A stretch of DNA of 64,000 nucleotides from JANXSS01 sp040385645 (GCA_040385645.1 JAZKGZ010000004.1:248001-312000); one strand, 5' to 3'; shown: positions 1-9,121, counted from the stretch's first letter. Notes: generated from the sequence alone by a model not told the origin. Program-made: numbers and translations.

Positions 1-332
1 GTCGCATGCCACTCGACCATTTGCTGGTGTTCTTTGGCCTGTCGCCAAAATTAGGACCGATCGCCGAGTGGGGCCTGGAAATCGAGCGCAAACAGCTACG
101 GGTGGGGACCGAAAAGTTTGAGACAAATGTGCCAGGAATCTTTGCCGTGGGCGACATTAATACGTATCCCGGTAAAAAGAAGCTAATTTTGTCCGGTTTT
201 CACGAAGCAGCTCTGGCAGCTTTTGGCGCCGCTCCATATATTTTCCCGGACAAGAAAATTCATATGCAGTACACCACGACGTCGCCTAAATTACACAAAA
301 TTTTAGGTGTAGAAAGTCCGGTTTTCGATTAA
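1..332 (+). CDS. Ferredoxin--NADP+ reductase, thioredoxin-reductase-like type (C-terminal part only)
   Basis: This is the 3' end of a gene whose reading frame enters from the left edge; only about 110 residues are visible. The sequence VPGIFAVGDINTYPGKKK followed by a helix with SGFHEAALAA is the C-terminal FAD-binding signature of the pyridine-nucleotide disulfide reductase fold. The tail with YTTTSPKLHKILG is typical of the YumC-like ferredoxin/flavodoxin-NADP reductases, which pass electrons between NADPH and ferredoxin. No redox-active CxxC is visible in this part, in line with that family. A clear terminator follows 40 bases downstream, so it is probably the last gene of its transcript. 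The ATG at position 6 is internal, not the start. Confidence 0.82.
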   Translation, partial: RMPLDHLLVFFGLSPKLGPIAEWGLEIERKQLRVGTEKFETNVPGIFAVGDINTYPGKKKLILSGFHEAALAAFGAAPYIFPDKKIHMQYTTTSPKLHKILGVESPVFD

Positions 333-698
333 GCCTGATCGATAGTGTGTAAATAATTAGTTGTCCGAAGGAGCCCTGACACACAGGGCTTTTTTTATAC
401 CAACCCGAGATTATCCCCAATCTGCTATTTATAAATAGCAACATTGATAACCTTTGCGCCAATGCATACACGGGCGCATAGAAGCATTGGAAACGATTTG
501 CGATTACTATTAGTGCCTTAAAGCATTATTTGTTTTGGGCATCTATAGCGTTCATGGCATAACGCTCATGGCATTTATGACGTGGTCCAGCCACGCCATG
601 TCGTAGAAGAGACACGATGCTGTTCCGTCGCTGCATTGCAGCAGAACCAAATTGTTGTAGAAGCCGTCTAAAACGAGAGCTTCTTAAAAAGGACCAAT
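333..698. other. Intergenic region, reductase gene to phaZ
   Basis: This 366-base gap has no convincing coding frame. Besides the terminator near its left end it holds a small inverted repeat (CGTGG/CCACG, 581-595) and two near-copies of a short word, GCGTTCATGGCAT and ACGCTCATGGCAT, around 548-573. It presumably carries the phaZ promoter, but I cannot point to clear -35 and -10 boxes. Confidence 0.45.
372..397 (+). terminator. Intrinsic terminator after the ferredoxin reductase gene
   Basis: A 7-bp stem (AGCCCTG at 372-378 pairing with CAGGGCT at 384-390) with a 5-base loop is followed directly by a run of T from 391. It lies 40 bases after the stop codon of the reductase gene. Confidence 0.85.
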
Positions 699-1934
699 AT
701 GCTTTACAACTTTCATGAATTTAACCGCACGCTGTTCAGTCCGCTGATCCATTGGGCAGAAGTATCGTCAAAATTATTTACCAACCCAATTTCTCCCCTT
801 GCGCATCTACCATTTGCACAACGTATTGCCGCCGGTTACGAACTGATATATCGACTCGGCAAAGACTACGAAAAGCCGGCTTTCGAACTGTCATGGGTGG
901 AGATCGATGGTAAAACGATCGATATCGTCGAGGAGGTGCGGCTACATAAGCCATTCTGCAATTTGATTCACTTTCGCAAAGATCTCGATGCCAAAGCGTT
1001 TTCGGCATTAAAACAGCCGACGGTGCTGCTGGTGGCACCATTGTCCGGCCATCATTCGACGCTACTTCGCGACACTGTCCGCAGTTTGTTGGTAAAACAT
1101 GATGTGTTTATCACCGACTGGACTGATGCGCGCATGGTGCCGCTGACCGACGGCCCGTTTCACCTGCATGACTATATTTACTATGTCCAGGAATTCATTC
1201 GGGCATTGGGTAAGAACGTACATGTGATCTCCGTGTGTCAGCCAACGGTACCGGTGCTGGCGGCGATTTCCTTAATGGCAAGCGCCAACGATGCACAACT
1301 GCCTAAATCGATGACGATGATGGGTGGCCCTATCGACCCGCGTAAATCGCCGACGGCTGTCAACAACTTGGCAGTGGAAAAACCTTTTTCCTGGTTTGAA
1401 AGCAAAGTCATTTACAGCGTACCGCCGAATTATCCCGGTGCAGGTCGCAGGGTTTATCCCGGATTTCTGCAGCACGCTGGTTTCGTCGCCATGAACCCTA
1501 GTCGACATGCCCAAAGTCATTGGGAGTTTTATATGCACTTGCGTGCGGGCGACAATGCATCGGCTGAAGAACATCGCAAATTTTACGACGAGTACAACGC
1601 CGTTCTCGACATGCCGGCGGAGTACTATCTCGACACAATCAAGACGGTTTTTCAGGAATTTCGCCTGCCATCCGGCACTTGGGAAGTCGAAGGCAAACCG
1701 GTCTGTCCAGCGGATATTAAAACGGTGGCACTGTTTACCATCGAGGGCGAATTGGACGACATTTCCGGTTCTGGACAAACCGAAGCGGCACAAGATTTAT
1801 GCGCATCGATTCCAGCAAACATGAAACAGCACTTTACGGCACCACAATGTGGCCATTACGGTATTTTTGCCGGCCGGCGTTGGCGTGAAACGATTTGCCC
1901 GAAAATCACGGAGTTCATCCAGGCACATCAATAA
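699..1934 (+). CDS. phaZ: Intracellular polyhydroxyalkanoate (PHB) depolymerase
   Basis: This 411-residue protein matches the intracellular PHB depolymerases (PhaZ1 type of Cupriavidus), which mobilise stored polyhydroxybutyrate granules in the cytoplasm. It is an alpha/beta hydrolase in which cysteine replaces the usual nucleophilic serine: VISVCQPTVPV gives Cys180. The rest of the triad is probably Asp353 or Asp354 in EGELDDISG and His386 in CGHYGIFAGRRW, positions close to those known for the Cupriavidus enzyme. There is no signal peptide, in keeping with an intracellular enzyme. The length is normal for the family. The phaC, phaA and phaB genes are not in the window. The gene stands alone, transcribed rightward. 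Confidence 0.9.
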   Translation: MLYNFHEFNRTLFSPLIHWAEVSSKLFTNPISPLAHLPFAQRIAAGYELIYRLGKDYEKPAFELSWVEIDGKTIDIVEEVRLHKPFCNLIHFRKDLDAKAFSALKQPTVLLVAPLSGHHSTLLRDTVRSLLVKHDVFITDWTDARMVPLTDGPFHLHDYIYYVQEFIRALGKNVHVISVCQPTVPVLAAISLMASANDAQLPKSMTMMGGPIDPRKSPTAVNNLAVEKPFSWFESKVIYSVPPNYPGAGRRVYPGFLQHAGFVAMNPSRHAQSHWEFYMHLRAGDNASAEEHRKFYDEYNAVLDMPAEYYLDTIKTVFQEFRLPSGTWEVEGKPVCPADIKTVALFTIEGELDDISGSGQTEAAQDLCASIPANMKQHFTAPQCGHYGIFAGRRWRETICPKITEFIQAHQ

Positions 1935-2006
1935 CGCATTGAGCAAATCTGCATCGGGTAGAAAAAACCCATATTCGTAATCATAGAGCTGCTTACAAAA
2001 TTTAAC

Positions 2007-2732
2007 GTGCCGCCTGTAATCAAAAAATCTGCCGCTCAGGTAGCCGTTTCCGCCTCCACGACGACACTGGCGCAGCAGCTGGAAGATCTACTACCCCAGA
2101 CGCAGTGCCGAAAATGCGGCTTCGAAGGTTGCCGGCCCTATGCCCAAGCACTTGCCGAAGGTCGGGCCGAGATCAATCAATGCCCACCTGGAGGAGAAGA
2201 AGGGGTTGCAAGGCTCGCCAGTTGGATGGGCAGGCCGGTCATACCATTGAATCCGGCAAATGGCCAAGAGCGCCCAAGACCAGTCGCGCGCATTGATGAG
2301 GCGCGCTGTATCGGTTGCACGTTGTGCATCCAAGCGTGCCCGGTAGACGCGATCTTGGGGGCGGCTAAACAAATGCACGTTATTCTGCCGCAGCTATGTA
2401 CCGGGTGCGATTTGTGCGTTGCACCCTGCCCGGTCGATTGCATCGATATGATCGTCGTTACGTCTGGTAAGACCGGTTGGGCGGCATGGTCGCAAGAGCA
2501 AGCGGATCAAGCGCGTGCCCGCCACGATTTTCGTGCGGCCCGCCTACAGAAAGAACGCGAAGAACAAGACGCCCGTTTGTCGGCGAGGGCAAAGGCAATG
2601 GCCGCGAAGATGGCACTCGGAGGCGATGCGCAAATCTCTAACGCAGAACAGGCAGAACGAACGCGCAAACAGGCAATCGTCGCGGCAGCGATCGCACGCA
2701 CACAACAGAAGAAAGATGCGAATAAAAAATGA
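2007..2732 (+). CDS. rnfB: RnfB/RsxB-type iron-sulfur electron-transfer protein
   Basis: This 241-residue protein has three cysteine clusters in the RnfB order: an Fe-S domain with Cys34, Cys37, Cys42 and Cys59, then two 4Fe-4S ferredoxin motifs with Cys101/104/107/111 and Cys131/134/137/141. After residue 165 the tail is charged and rich in Ala, Arg, Lys and Gln. The N-terminal membrane helix of canonical RnfB is missing, so this version is probably soluble. The start is a GTG, with no in-frame ATG before the first cluster. Its TGA overlaps the ATG of nth (ATGA), so the two are co-translated. No rnfA, C, D, G or E is nearby. A role in passing electrons to or from a partner (possibly to the cluster in Nth) is inference. 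Confidence 0.85.
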   Translation: MPPVIKKSAAQVAVSASTTTLAQQLEDLLPQTQCRKCGFEGCRPYAQALAEGRAEINQCPPGGEEGVARLASWMGRPVIPLNPANGQERPRPVARIDEARCIGCTLCIQACPVDAILGAAKQMHVILPQLCTGCDLCVAPCPVDCIDMIVVTSGKTGWAAWSQEQADQARARHDFRAARLQKEREEQDARLSARAKAMAAKMALGGDAQISNAEQAERTRKQAIVAAAIARTQQKKDANKK

Positions 2733-3379
2733 ACGCCGGTAAGCGACAAGAGATATTTTCGCGTCTGCGCGCTGCCAATCCGCATCCAACTACGGAGTTG
2801 GAATATTCCAGCCCTTTCGAGTTGCTGATCGCAGTAATTCTGTCGGCGCAGGCAACCGATGTTTCCGTCAACAAAGCGACCCGTCGCCTGTATGCAGTCG
2901 CCAATACACCGTCATCCATTCATGCGCTTGGTGTGGATGGCCTGATTCCGTACATTCAAAGCATCGGCTTATATCGAACCAAGGCAAAAAACATTATTGA
3001 AAGCTGCCGGATGCTATTGACGGAGCATGACGGCGCGGTGCCGCACGATCGTGAGTCATTGGAAGCGTTGCCAGGCGTCGGCAGAAAAACTGCCAACGTT
3101 GTGCTCAACACTGCGTTCGGTGAACCGACCATTGCGGTCGATACGCATATCTTTCGTGTGGCCAACCGCACTGCCCTGGCAACAGGAAAAACAGTCGAAG
3201 CGGTCGAGCAAAAGTTGATGAAGACTACACCGATGGTGTTTCGCCATGATGCACATCACTGGTTGATTCTACACGGGCGCTACACTTGCGTAGCGCGGTC
3301 ACCGAAGTGTTGGAATTGTATGCTGACGGACTTGTGCGAATACCGCGAAAAGACGCCTATACCTGCGAAAGCGGTCTGA
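2729..3379 (+). CDS. nth: Endonuclease III (DNA glycosylase/AP lyase)
   Basis: This 216-residue protein is a bifunctional glycosylase that removes oxidised pyrimidines and cleaves the abasic site in base excision repair. The helix-hairpin-helix LPGVGRKTANVV carries the catalytic Lys120, and AVDTHIFRV carries Asp138; both match the E. coli numbering. Four cysteines (187, 194, 197, 203) in the C-x6-C-x2-C-x5-C pattern hold the 4Fe-4S cluster. Its ATG overlaps the stop of rnfB by the ATGA arrangement, which is the same rnf-nth coupling seen at the end of the rsx operon in enterobacteria. Confidence 0.96.
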   Translation: MNAGKRQEIFSRLRAANPHPTTELEYSSPFELLIAVILSAQATDVSVNKATRRLYAVANTPSSIHALGVDGLIPYIQSIGLYRTKAKNIIESCRMLLTEHDGAVPHDRESLEALPGVGRKTANVVLNTAFGEPTIAVDTHIFRVANRTALATGKTVEAVEQKLMKTTPMVFRHDAHHWLILHGRYTCVARSPKCWNCMLTDLCEYREKTPIPAKAV

Positions 3380-3436
3380 GCAGCAGGTAACTTGCAGACG
3401 GTCTAAAATAGCATTCACCTGCCGCTTACCTACACC

Positions 3437-3859
3437 ATGTTTACCCCTTCCCAAGACGATGTGCGCCGCTTTTTTTGTGAAACCTTTCGCAAGCACGAAG
3501 CGCGGGAGATTCTCACACCGATCGAAGCCATCGCCCGAGATTGGGTAGCACAACATCCCGAGTATGCAGGCTCGTTTTCCGATGTCGAAGCGGCGCTCGC
3601 AAAAGATTACAGTGTCGAGCAGGGCATAGAAAATCCATACTTGCATCTATCGATGCACCTGTCGATTACCGAACAGCTTTCCATCGATCAACCGCCCGGT
3701 ATTCGGGCCGCCTGCCAGGCGTTGACCACGCGCTTGGGGTCGGAACACGCGGCCCACCATCAGATTATGGAATGCCTGGGCGAGATGATATGGCGATCGC
3801 AACGCTCCGGCCTACCTCCGGACGGTCTGGCTTATGTGGAGTGCGTTCAACGTCGTTGA
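3437..3859 (+). CDS. DUF1841 family protein
   Basis: This 140-residue cytoplasmic protein of unknown function starts MFTPSQDDVRRFF, has the core NPYLHLSMHLSITEQLSIDQP, and ends in a helix with HHQIMECLGEMIW. These are features of the DUF1841 family, widespread in beta- and gammaproteobacteria. It contains several histidines (HLSMHL, HAAHHQ) that could bind metal, but that is speculation. It follows nth by 57 bases on the same strand and may share its transcript. It converges with the cytochrome genes on the other strand. Confidence 0.75.
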   Translation: MFTPSQDDVRRFFCETFRKHEAREILTPIEAIARDWVAQHPEYAGSFSDVEAALAKDYSVEQGIENPYLHLSMHLSITEQLSIDQPPGIRAACQALTTRLGSEHAAHHQIMECLGEMIWRSQRSGLPPDGLAYVECVQRR

Positions 3860-3872
3860 ACCATATCGAGCG

Positions 3873-4223
3873 TTATTTGCCTAAAACCAGCGACCCTGGA
3901 AGGCTGTGCAAATAAGCGGCGATATTACGTACATCGTCGCGTGAAAGCATTTTTGCCTGTGCGCTCATGATCGCGTTGCCACGGCCATTTGCCCCATTCA
4001 CACCGCGTTGATAGCCGATCAGGGAGTGCACGAGATAGTCCCGGTGCTGGCCAGCAAGCTTTGGATAACTTGGATCGATCGGGCTGTTGTAGTCGGCACC
4101 ATGGCAAGCGGCACAGTTGTATTTTGCAGCCGCAGCCTTGCCGGCCTCGATACTGCCGGCAGCGTGCGCCGGTAAGCCGGCCAAACCCAGCGTAAAGATC
4201 GAGACGATCAGTAATCTTTTCAT
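3873..4223 (-). CDS. Single-haem cytochrome c, c4-like (second of a tandem pair)
   Basis: This 116-residue precursor has a signal peptide (MKRLLIVSIFTLGLAGLPAHA) for export to the periplasm. The haem site is NCAACHG (Cys37, Cys40, His41), and Met86 in AIMSAQAKM is the likely distal ligand. The motifs YPKLAGQH and RNIAAYLHSLPG are typical of cytochrome c4 domains. Diheme cytochrome c4 normally carries two such domains in one chain; here each is a separate gene with its own signal peptide. It follows the other cytochrome gene by 10 bases, so the two are co-transcribed. The redox partner, probably a terminal oxidase, is not in the window. Confidence 0.85.
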   Translation of the reverse strand: MKRLLIVSIFTLGLAGLPAHAAGSIEAGKAAAAKYNCAACHGADYNSPIDPSYPKLAGQHRDYLVHSLIGYQRGVNGANGRGNAIMSAQAKMLSRDDVRNIAAYLHSLPGSLVLGK

Positions 4224-4233
4224 ATTTGTGCTC

Positions 4234-4557
4234 TTATTTTTGCTGGGAATAATAAGCGGCCAGATTCGCCATGTCCTGGTCGCTCAAGCTGCCGGCAATA
4301 CCGCGCATCGAAGGATGCTTGCGCTCACCTTTTTGGTAAGCTTTCAAAGCGTTCTCGATATATTTTGCCGATTGTCCGCCGAGTTTGGGCACTTGGTACA
4401 CCTCGGGAAAACTAGTCTTGTAGCCCGGAATGCCATGGCACCCGACACACATAGCCACTTGGGCGGCGTTCGGTGGCCCGACCTTATCTGCAGCAAAAGC
4501 CGGGCCGCTTATAACTGCAAAACCGGAGAGCCAGACGACTGCAAAGAATTTTTTCAT
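4234..4557 (-). CDS. Single-haem cytochrome c, c4-like (first of a tandem pair)
   Basis: This 107-residue precursor begins MKKFFAVVWLSGFAVISGPA, a typical signal peptide ending near residue 22. The haem motif is MCVGCHG (Cys37, Cys40, His41), and Met84 in KHPSMRG is the probable axial ligand. The motifs PKLGGQSAKYI and DMANLAAYY resemble a single domain of cytochrome c4. I chose the ATG at 4557 because it gives a clean signal sequence; an in-frame ATG at 4572 would add five residues (MFLVI). Neither start has a strong ribosome binding site. It is the leading gene of a two-gene cytochrome unit. Confidence 0.85.
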   Translation of the reverse strand: MKKFFAVVWLSGFAVISGPAFAADKVGPPNAAQVAMCVGCHGIPGYKTSFPEVYQVPKLGGQSAKYIENALKAYQKGERKHPSMRGIAGSLSDQDMANLAAYYSQQK

Positions 4558-4717
4558 GATGACTAAAAACATAAAAGCTGGGATCGGGAGTGCGCCGGAC
4601 GGGTCGGACTGATCGCTGGACTAACTGTTTCATAACCGTTTTGATACCCGAGGCGACAGCGGTAATTAAGCCGGCCGATTTTACCGTAAATACGCTAGCG
4701 GGTCTATGCAAGGTGTC

Positions 4718-6847
4718 TCAGCCGGCACCGGCTCCGGGCTCGTCATCAGGGTCAGGTTTGTCTGCGTGGCTGTGCGTCGGGCCAGTGCTGGACCGCGCTT
4801 CCGGAAACAGAAACGCATGCGGCGAAGCGGTGAAACGTCGCAACACCGCGCGAAATACCAGCCGCCGCACGCGTGCCGGTACGTCGCGCGCGCGTAGAGC
4901 CAGTGTTAAGGAGCAGGCGAAGGCGACACCGACGTTCAATAAGCCGATAACGAATATGCCCGCAGCGGCAAGCCAAAATTCCGGCGTGACGAAACCCTGC
5001 CAACCCAGTGTCATCATGGCTTCCGTCACTGTCGCCGTCGATAACGTCACGTGCCGGACATCCAGAGGTAATCCGAAAAATTGGGCGATGATCGGCGTCA
5101 TGCCGAGCAGGATACCCAATGAAATATTACCCACCAGACTGGCTAAATGATCTTCGATCCATGCGGCGCAGCGAGCGGCGCGTGCCGCGCCCATGGCGTG
5201 CACTAACCGTCGATGATAAGACAAGGCTTCACGCAGGCGGCGCAAGGCAAACCAATTATCGGCAAACCCGGCCGCAAGGCTTGCGAGCCATAGCAATACG
5301 CCGGTGAACGCCGCCAGCAGCGGCGTCATGCTGAAAATCGACAGCGACTGCAAACTTGCATGCGCGTTGGCGACGCCGAGCAACGGCGTACCGGTGACTG
5401 ACAGTACGGCCAGGCAAATCAATGCCATCGTTGGAATGACAGCAAACAGATTACCGAACACTGCCGCCGCTTGCGAGCGCAGTAACCAGGCTACTTCCAA
5501 CATCAGCGTACGCAGGCCGTCGACGGTATCCAGAGCGCCCATTTTCGACGCCAGCGCCGGAGCGGTTACCGCTGGTTGTTTGGTGGCAAGCACGCCACCC
5601 AGTGCCGTCATCGTGATAAAGCTAGCCGAGTAGTTCAGGGATGCAAATACCCCTTCGAAGAATCGTGCGAAACCGGCACCGGCAATTGTGTTTTTTAATA
5701 ACGCTGTGAATGCAGTGCAAAAGCCACCGATACATGCGGCCAGAAACATGGCCCGATACTCGGTGCGGTCACGGGCGATGTAGTGCTCACCGTGATCGGC
5801 GTTTCGCTCCACCATCTTGCGCGCCAGCAGAGCAAAGTTATGTTCCATCAGGCCGCGCACCGATCGGCGGTAATGATGCGCGCTGATGAGGTCGACCAAC
5901 AGTGCTTGCGATAGGGTGGCATCATCAAGCGTATGTTGCGCCGCACGCAGATCGATCAGTCTGGACATACGGGCCAGTTGCGCTCGGATGCGCTCCAGGT
6001 GATACACCAGCCCTACCGATACGCCGTATTCATCGAGATGAGCGTAGATCTGATCGGTCTGGGCCAGACATCGCACCAGTTGCATGCGCACCCCGCTGAC
6101 GCCCGACTCGACACCGCGAGGCCCGGCGAGACAGGCATCGACTTCCCGACGTAACACCATAAACGGCATCGTTTGTAACGGCACTTTCGGCTCTAGCCGC
6201 TGACGAAACGCGGGCGCAATGCCGACCGCCGCAATGACGGTTGCCAGATAGAGCAATGCTTCGTCGATCTGCTGCAGATAGCCGTATGAAATGGTTTCAT
6301 CGGCACACAGCCGCCATAATTGCGAGAGGCTTTCGCTATCAAGATCGAGCAGCCACTGAGCATCGGCCGGATCTGGAAACATTGCAGTAAACAACGTAGA
6401 TAAATCATGCAATGCCGGTGGCCGCGGGAACACTAGTCGGACTAAACGCTCCAGCAATTCGCTGAAAAATGCCGGCTCACGTGGCAAGCCTGTTCCGGCG
6501 AATAATTCGGGGCCGAGCGATTCGCGCAAAGTCTTTTGCACCGTCGCTTGTACCACCCGACCGATATCGTCGTGCGCTCCAAGCCATTCCAGCAACAAGC
6601 CGGTGCGCTCATGGCGGATCTTGCGCCAGGCATCATCATCTGACAACGTCGCCGCCGGTTCACCCCGAATCCATTCGGTGACGTCGATCATCCAATTGGC
6701 ACGCTCATGCCATGATGCGAACGGATTCGCCCTTCGCAGAAGCTGTTCCACCTGCTGCGCCTGCATCAGTCGCTCATGTCCTGGCAGGCCGGAGCCCCGC
6801 CGGAACCGACGCCAGATTGCCATAAGCCTCAGGGTAGAAATTTTCAT
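4718..6847 (-). CDS. Gcr-family large membrane protein (often annotated 'site-specific recombinase')
   Basis: This 709-residue protein matches the family named after the gonococcal Gcr 'site-specific recombinase' (Pfam SpecificRecomb). The N-terminal half looks soluble and helical. The second half holds about six hydrophobic spans, for example around FLAACIGGFCTAFTALL, FITMTALGGVLA, IPTMALICLAVLSV, LLAAFTGVLLWLASLAAG, ISLGILLGMTPIIAQFF and FWLAAAGIFVIGLLNVGV. I see neither tyrosine- nor serine-recombinase motifs, so I would call it an integral membrane protein of unknown function. The gene stands alone between the cytochrome pair and parE. Confidence 0.75.
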   Translation of the reverse strand: MKISTLRLMAIWRRFRRGSGLPGHERLMQAQQVEQLLRRANPFASWHERANWMIDVTEWIRGEPAATLSDDDAWRKIRHERTGLLLEWLGAHDDIGRVVQATVQKTLRESLGPELFAGTGLPREPAFFSELLERLVRLVFPRPPALHDLSTLFTAMFPDPADAQWLLDLDSESLSQLWRLCADETISYGYLQQIDEALLYLATVIAAVGIAPAFRQRLEPKVPLQTMPFMVLRREVDACLAGPRGVESGVSGVRMQLVRCLAQTDQIYAHLDEYGVSVGLVYHLERIRAQLARMSRLIDLRAAQHTLDDATLSQALLVDLISAHHYRRSVRGLMEHNFALLARKMVERNADHGEHYIARDRTEYRAMFLAACIGGFCTAFTALLKNTIAGAGFARFFEGVFASLNYSASFITMTALGGVLATKQPAVTAPALASKMGALDTVDGLRTLMLEVAWLLRSQAAAVFGNLFAVIPTMALICLAVLSVTGTPLLGVANAHASLQSLSIFSMTPLLAAFTGVLLWLASLAAGFADNWFALRRLREALSYHRRLVHAMGAARAARCAAWIEDHLASLVGNISLGILLGMTPIIAQFFGLPLDVRHVTLSTATVTEAMMTLGWQGFVTPEFWLAAAGIFVIGLLNVGVAFACSLTLALRARDVPARVRRLVFRAVLRRFTASPHAFLFPEARSSTGPTHSHADKPDPDDEPGAGAG

Positions 6848-7132
6848 AGTGGTTAGTTCGATGTTCGGCTGGCTGCGGACGACAGACGCAGTAGATTGAA
6901 AATCGTCGCCTCGCTTATACTCTTTTTCGCCATATTGCTTTCAATACGGCGAGTGACTAACACCTAGATTAAAAGGTTCCTAGCGCTAAAGCAGCGCCGG
7001 CTGCTCTGAATTTACAAAAGCCGTTAGTAAATTTTTTCATTAGAATGCACACACTTCGGGTTTGTGTAGTAACCGACAAGCTTAGCATTAACCCTGTTGA
7101 CCTTCATCATTGGACCATCACACGCACACCGC

Positions 7133-9121
7133 ATGGCAACTAAAAAAGCACCGCGATCCGACTATAGCGAATCATCGATCCGCGTCCTGAAAGGACTGGA
7201 ACCGGTGAAACAGCGTCCAGGTATGTACACCCGTACCGAAAACCCTTTGCACATCATCCAGGAAGTGATCGATAACGCTTCCGATGAAGCATTGGGTGGA
7301 TATGCCAAACAGATCGTGGTGACACAAAATGTCGATGGCAGTATCAGCGTCGAAGACGACGGGCGCGGTATTCCCGTCGGCATGCATCCGGAAGAAAAAG
7401 TACCGACCGTGGAGATTGTTTTCACCCGCTTACATGCCGGCGGAAAATTCGATAAGGGCTCGGGCGGTGCCTATTCTTTTTCCGGTGGCTTGCACGGTGT
7501 CGGTGTATCGGTGACGAATGCCCTGTCGTCACGCCTGGAAATCACCGTCTGGCGCGAGAACGGCGTACATCAAATGGCGTTTGCCAACGGCGACGTCATT
7601 GAAAAGCTGAAAACCCGTGCGATCGCACGCGAAGAAAAGAAAAGCGGTACCCGGGTGACGGCTTGGCCGAACCCCAAATATTTCGATTCACCACTCATCG
7701 CCATGGCCGATATTCAGCGCTTGTTGCGCTCCAAGGCCGTGCTTCTACCGGGTGTGAAAGTATCGTTGGTGGTGGCAAAAACCGGTGACGTCCAGACCTG
7801 GCAATACGATCAGGGCTTACGCGGTTACCTGATCGAATCATTAGCGCAGACATCCGGGACCGAGCCCGTCATACCGTTGTTCGAGGGCGAGCAGTACGCC
7901 GGTGCGGATGCCGAGGGTTTTGCCGAAGGCGAAGGCGCAGCTTGGGTCGTTGCCTGGACCGAGGATGGCAATGTGGTGCGCGAGTCGTATGTCAATCTGA
8001 TACCAACCTCGGCCGGCGGCACGCATGAATCGGGTTTGCGCGACGGATTGTACGGCGCAGTCAGGAGCTTCGTGGAAATGCACGCCCTGCTTCCAAAAGG
8101 CGTTAAACTGCTGCCGGAAGACGTATTTGCCCGGGTATCGTTCGTATTATCTGCAAAGGTGCTCGATCCGCAATTTCAGGGTCAGATCAAGGAACGCCTG
8201 AACTCTCGCGATGCAGTACGCCTGGTTTCGACATTCTGTAAGCCGCCGCTCGAACTTTGGCTAAACGAACATGTGGACTACGGCCGGAAGTTAGCAGAAC
8301 TCGTCATCCGCCAAGCACAATCCCGGTTGCGTTCTGCACAAAAGGTGGAAAAGAAAAAATCGTCGGGCGTGGCGGTTTTGCCTGGCAAGCTTACCGATTG
8401 CGAATCGAGCGATGTCTCGCGTAATGAATTGTTTTTGGTCGAGGGTGATTCAGCCGGCGGTTCGGCAAAAATGGGGCGCGACAAGGAATTTCAGGCGATC
8501 CTGCCCTTACGCGGCAAAGTATTGAATTCCTGGGAAACCGAGCGCGATCGGCTGTTTGCGAATAATGAAATTCACGACATGGCGGTGGCCATCGGTGTCG
8601 ATCCGCACGGCGTCAATGATAATCCCGACATGTCCGGGCTGCGCTATGGCCGCATCTGTATACTGTCGGACGCCGATGTCGATGGCTCACACATCCAGGT
8701 GTTGCTGCTGACACTGTTTTTCAAACACTTTCCGATGCTGATGGCGAAAGGGCATATCTGTGTTGCACGTCCACCGCTCTATCGGGTCGACGCACCAGCA
8801 CGGGGCAAAAAACCGGCGCAAAAGATTTATGCGCTCGACGATGCCGAACTAGAAGTGATCCAGGACAAACTGCGCAAGGACGGTGTCAAGGAGAATGGCT
8901 GGTCAATTTCTCGATTCAAGGGCCTTGGTGAAATGAATGCAGAACAGCTTTGGGAAACCACGATGAATCCAGATACCCGCCGGCTCCTTCCGGTCTCGCT
9001 CGGTGCATTCGACCAGGCGGCTTCGGAATCGCGCTTTACCATGCTGATGGGCAAGGGCGAAGCCGCAGCCCGACGCGCATGGATAGAAGAACACGGCAAC
9101 GAAGCGGAGGCAGACATCTGA
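7133..9121 (+). CDS. parE: DNA topoisomerase IV subunit B
   Basis: This 662-residue protein is the ATPase subunit of topoisomerase IV, which unlinks daughter chromosomes. The GHKL ATP site is visible as EVIDNASDEA (Asn48), DDGRGIPVG (75-83) and GGLHGVGVSVTNAL (118-131). The TOPRIM domain has LFLVEGDSAGGSAKMGRD from about residue 433 and SDADVDGSHI from about 512. The C-terminal motif RFKGLGEMNAEQLW identifies the family. There is no GyrB-type insert, and parC lies downstream, so this is ParE. I start at the ATG at 7133 (MATKKAPRSDYSE); an upstream in-frame TTG at 7097 would add 12 unlikely residues. The stop overlaps the next gene. Confidence 0.95.
   Translation: MATKKAPRSDYSESSIRVLKGLEPVKQRPGMYTRTENPLHIIQEVIDNASDEALGGYAKQIVVTQNVDGSISVEDDGRGIPVGMHPEEKVPTVEIVFTRLHAGGKFDKGSGGAYSFSGGLHGVGVSVTNALSSRLEITVWRENGVHQMAFANGDVIEKLKTRAIAREEKKSGTRVTAWPNPKYFDSPLIAMADIQRLLRSKAVLLPGVKVSLVVAKTGDVQTWQYDQGLRGYLIESLAQTSGTEPVIPLFEGEQYAGADAEGFAEGEGAAWVVAWTEDGNVVRESYVNLIPTSAGGTHESGLRDGLYGAVRSFVEMHALLPKGVKLLPEDVFARVSFVLSAKVLDPQFQGQIKERLNSRDAVRLVSTFCKPPLELWLNEHVDYGRKLAELVIRQAQSRLRSAQKVEKKKSSGVAVLPGKLTDCESSDVSRNELFLVEGDSAGGSAKMGRDKEFQAILPLRGKVLNSWETERDRLFANNEIHDMAVAIGVDPHGVNDNPDMSGLRYGRICILSDADVDGSHIQVLLLTLFFKHFPMLMAKGHICVARPPLYRVDAPARGKKPAQKIYALDDAELEVIQDKLRKDGVKENGWSISRFKGLGEMNAEQLWETTMNPDTRRLLPVSLGAFDQAASESRFTMLMGKGEAAARRAWIEEHGNEAEADI

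Noticed and set aside
4718..6847. Gcr 'recombinase' as evidence of a mobile element
   Set aside because: The protein looks like a membrane protein, and there are no ends, repeats or cargo around it.
8950..9120. Upstream extension of the transglycosylase into parE
   Set aside because: It overlaps parE in another frame and would place 57 odd residues before a good signal peptide.
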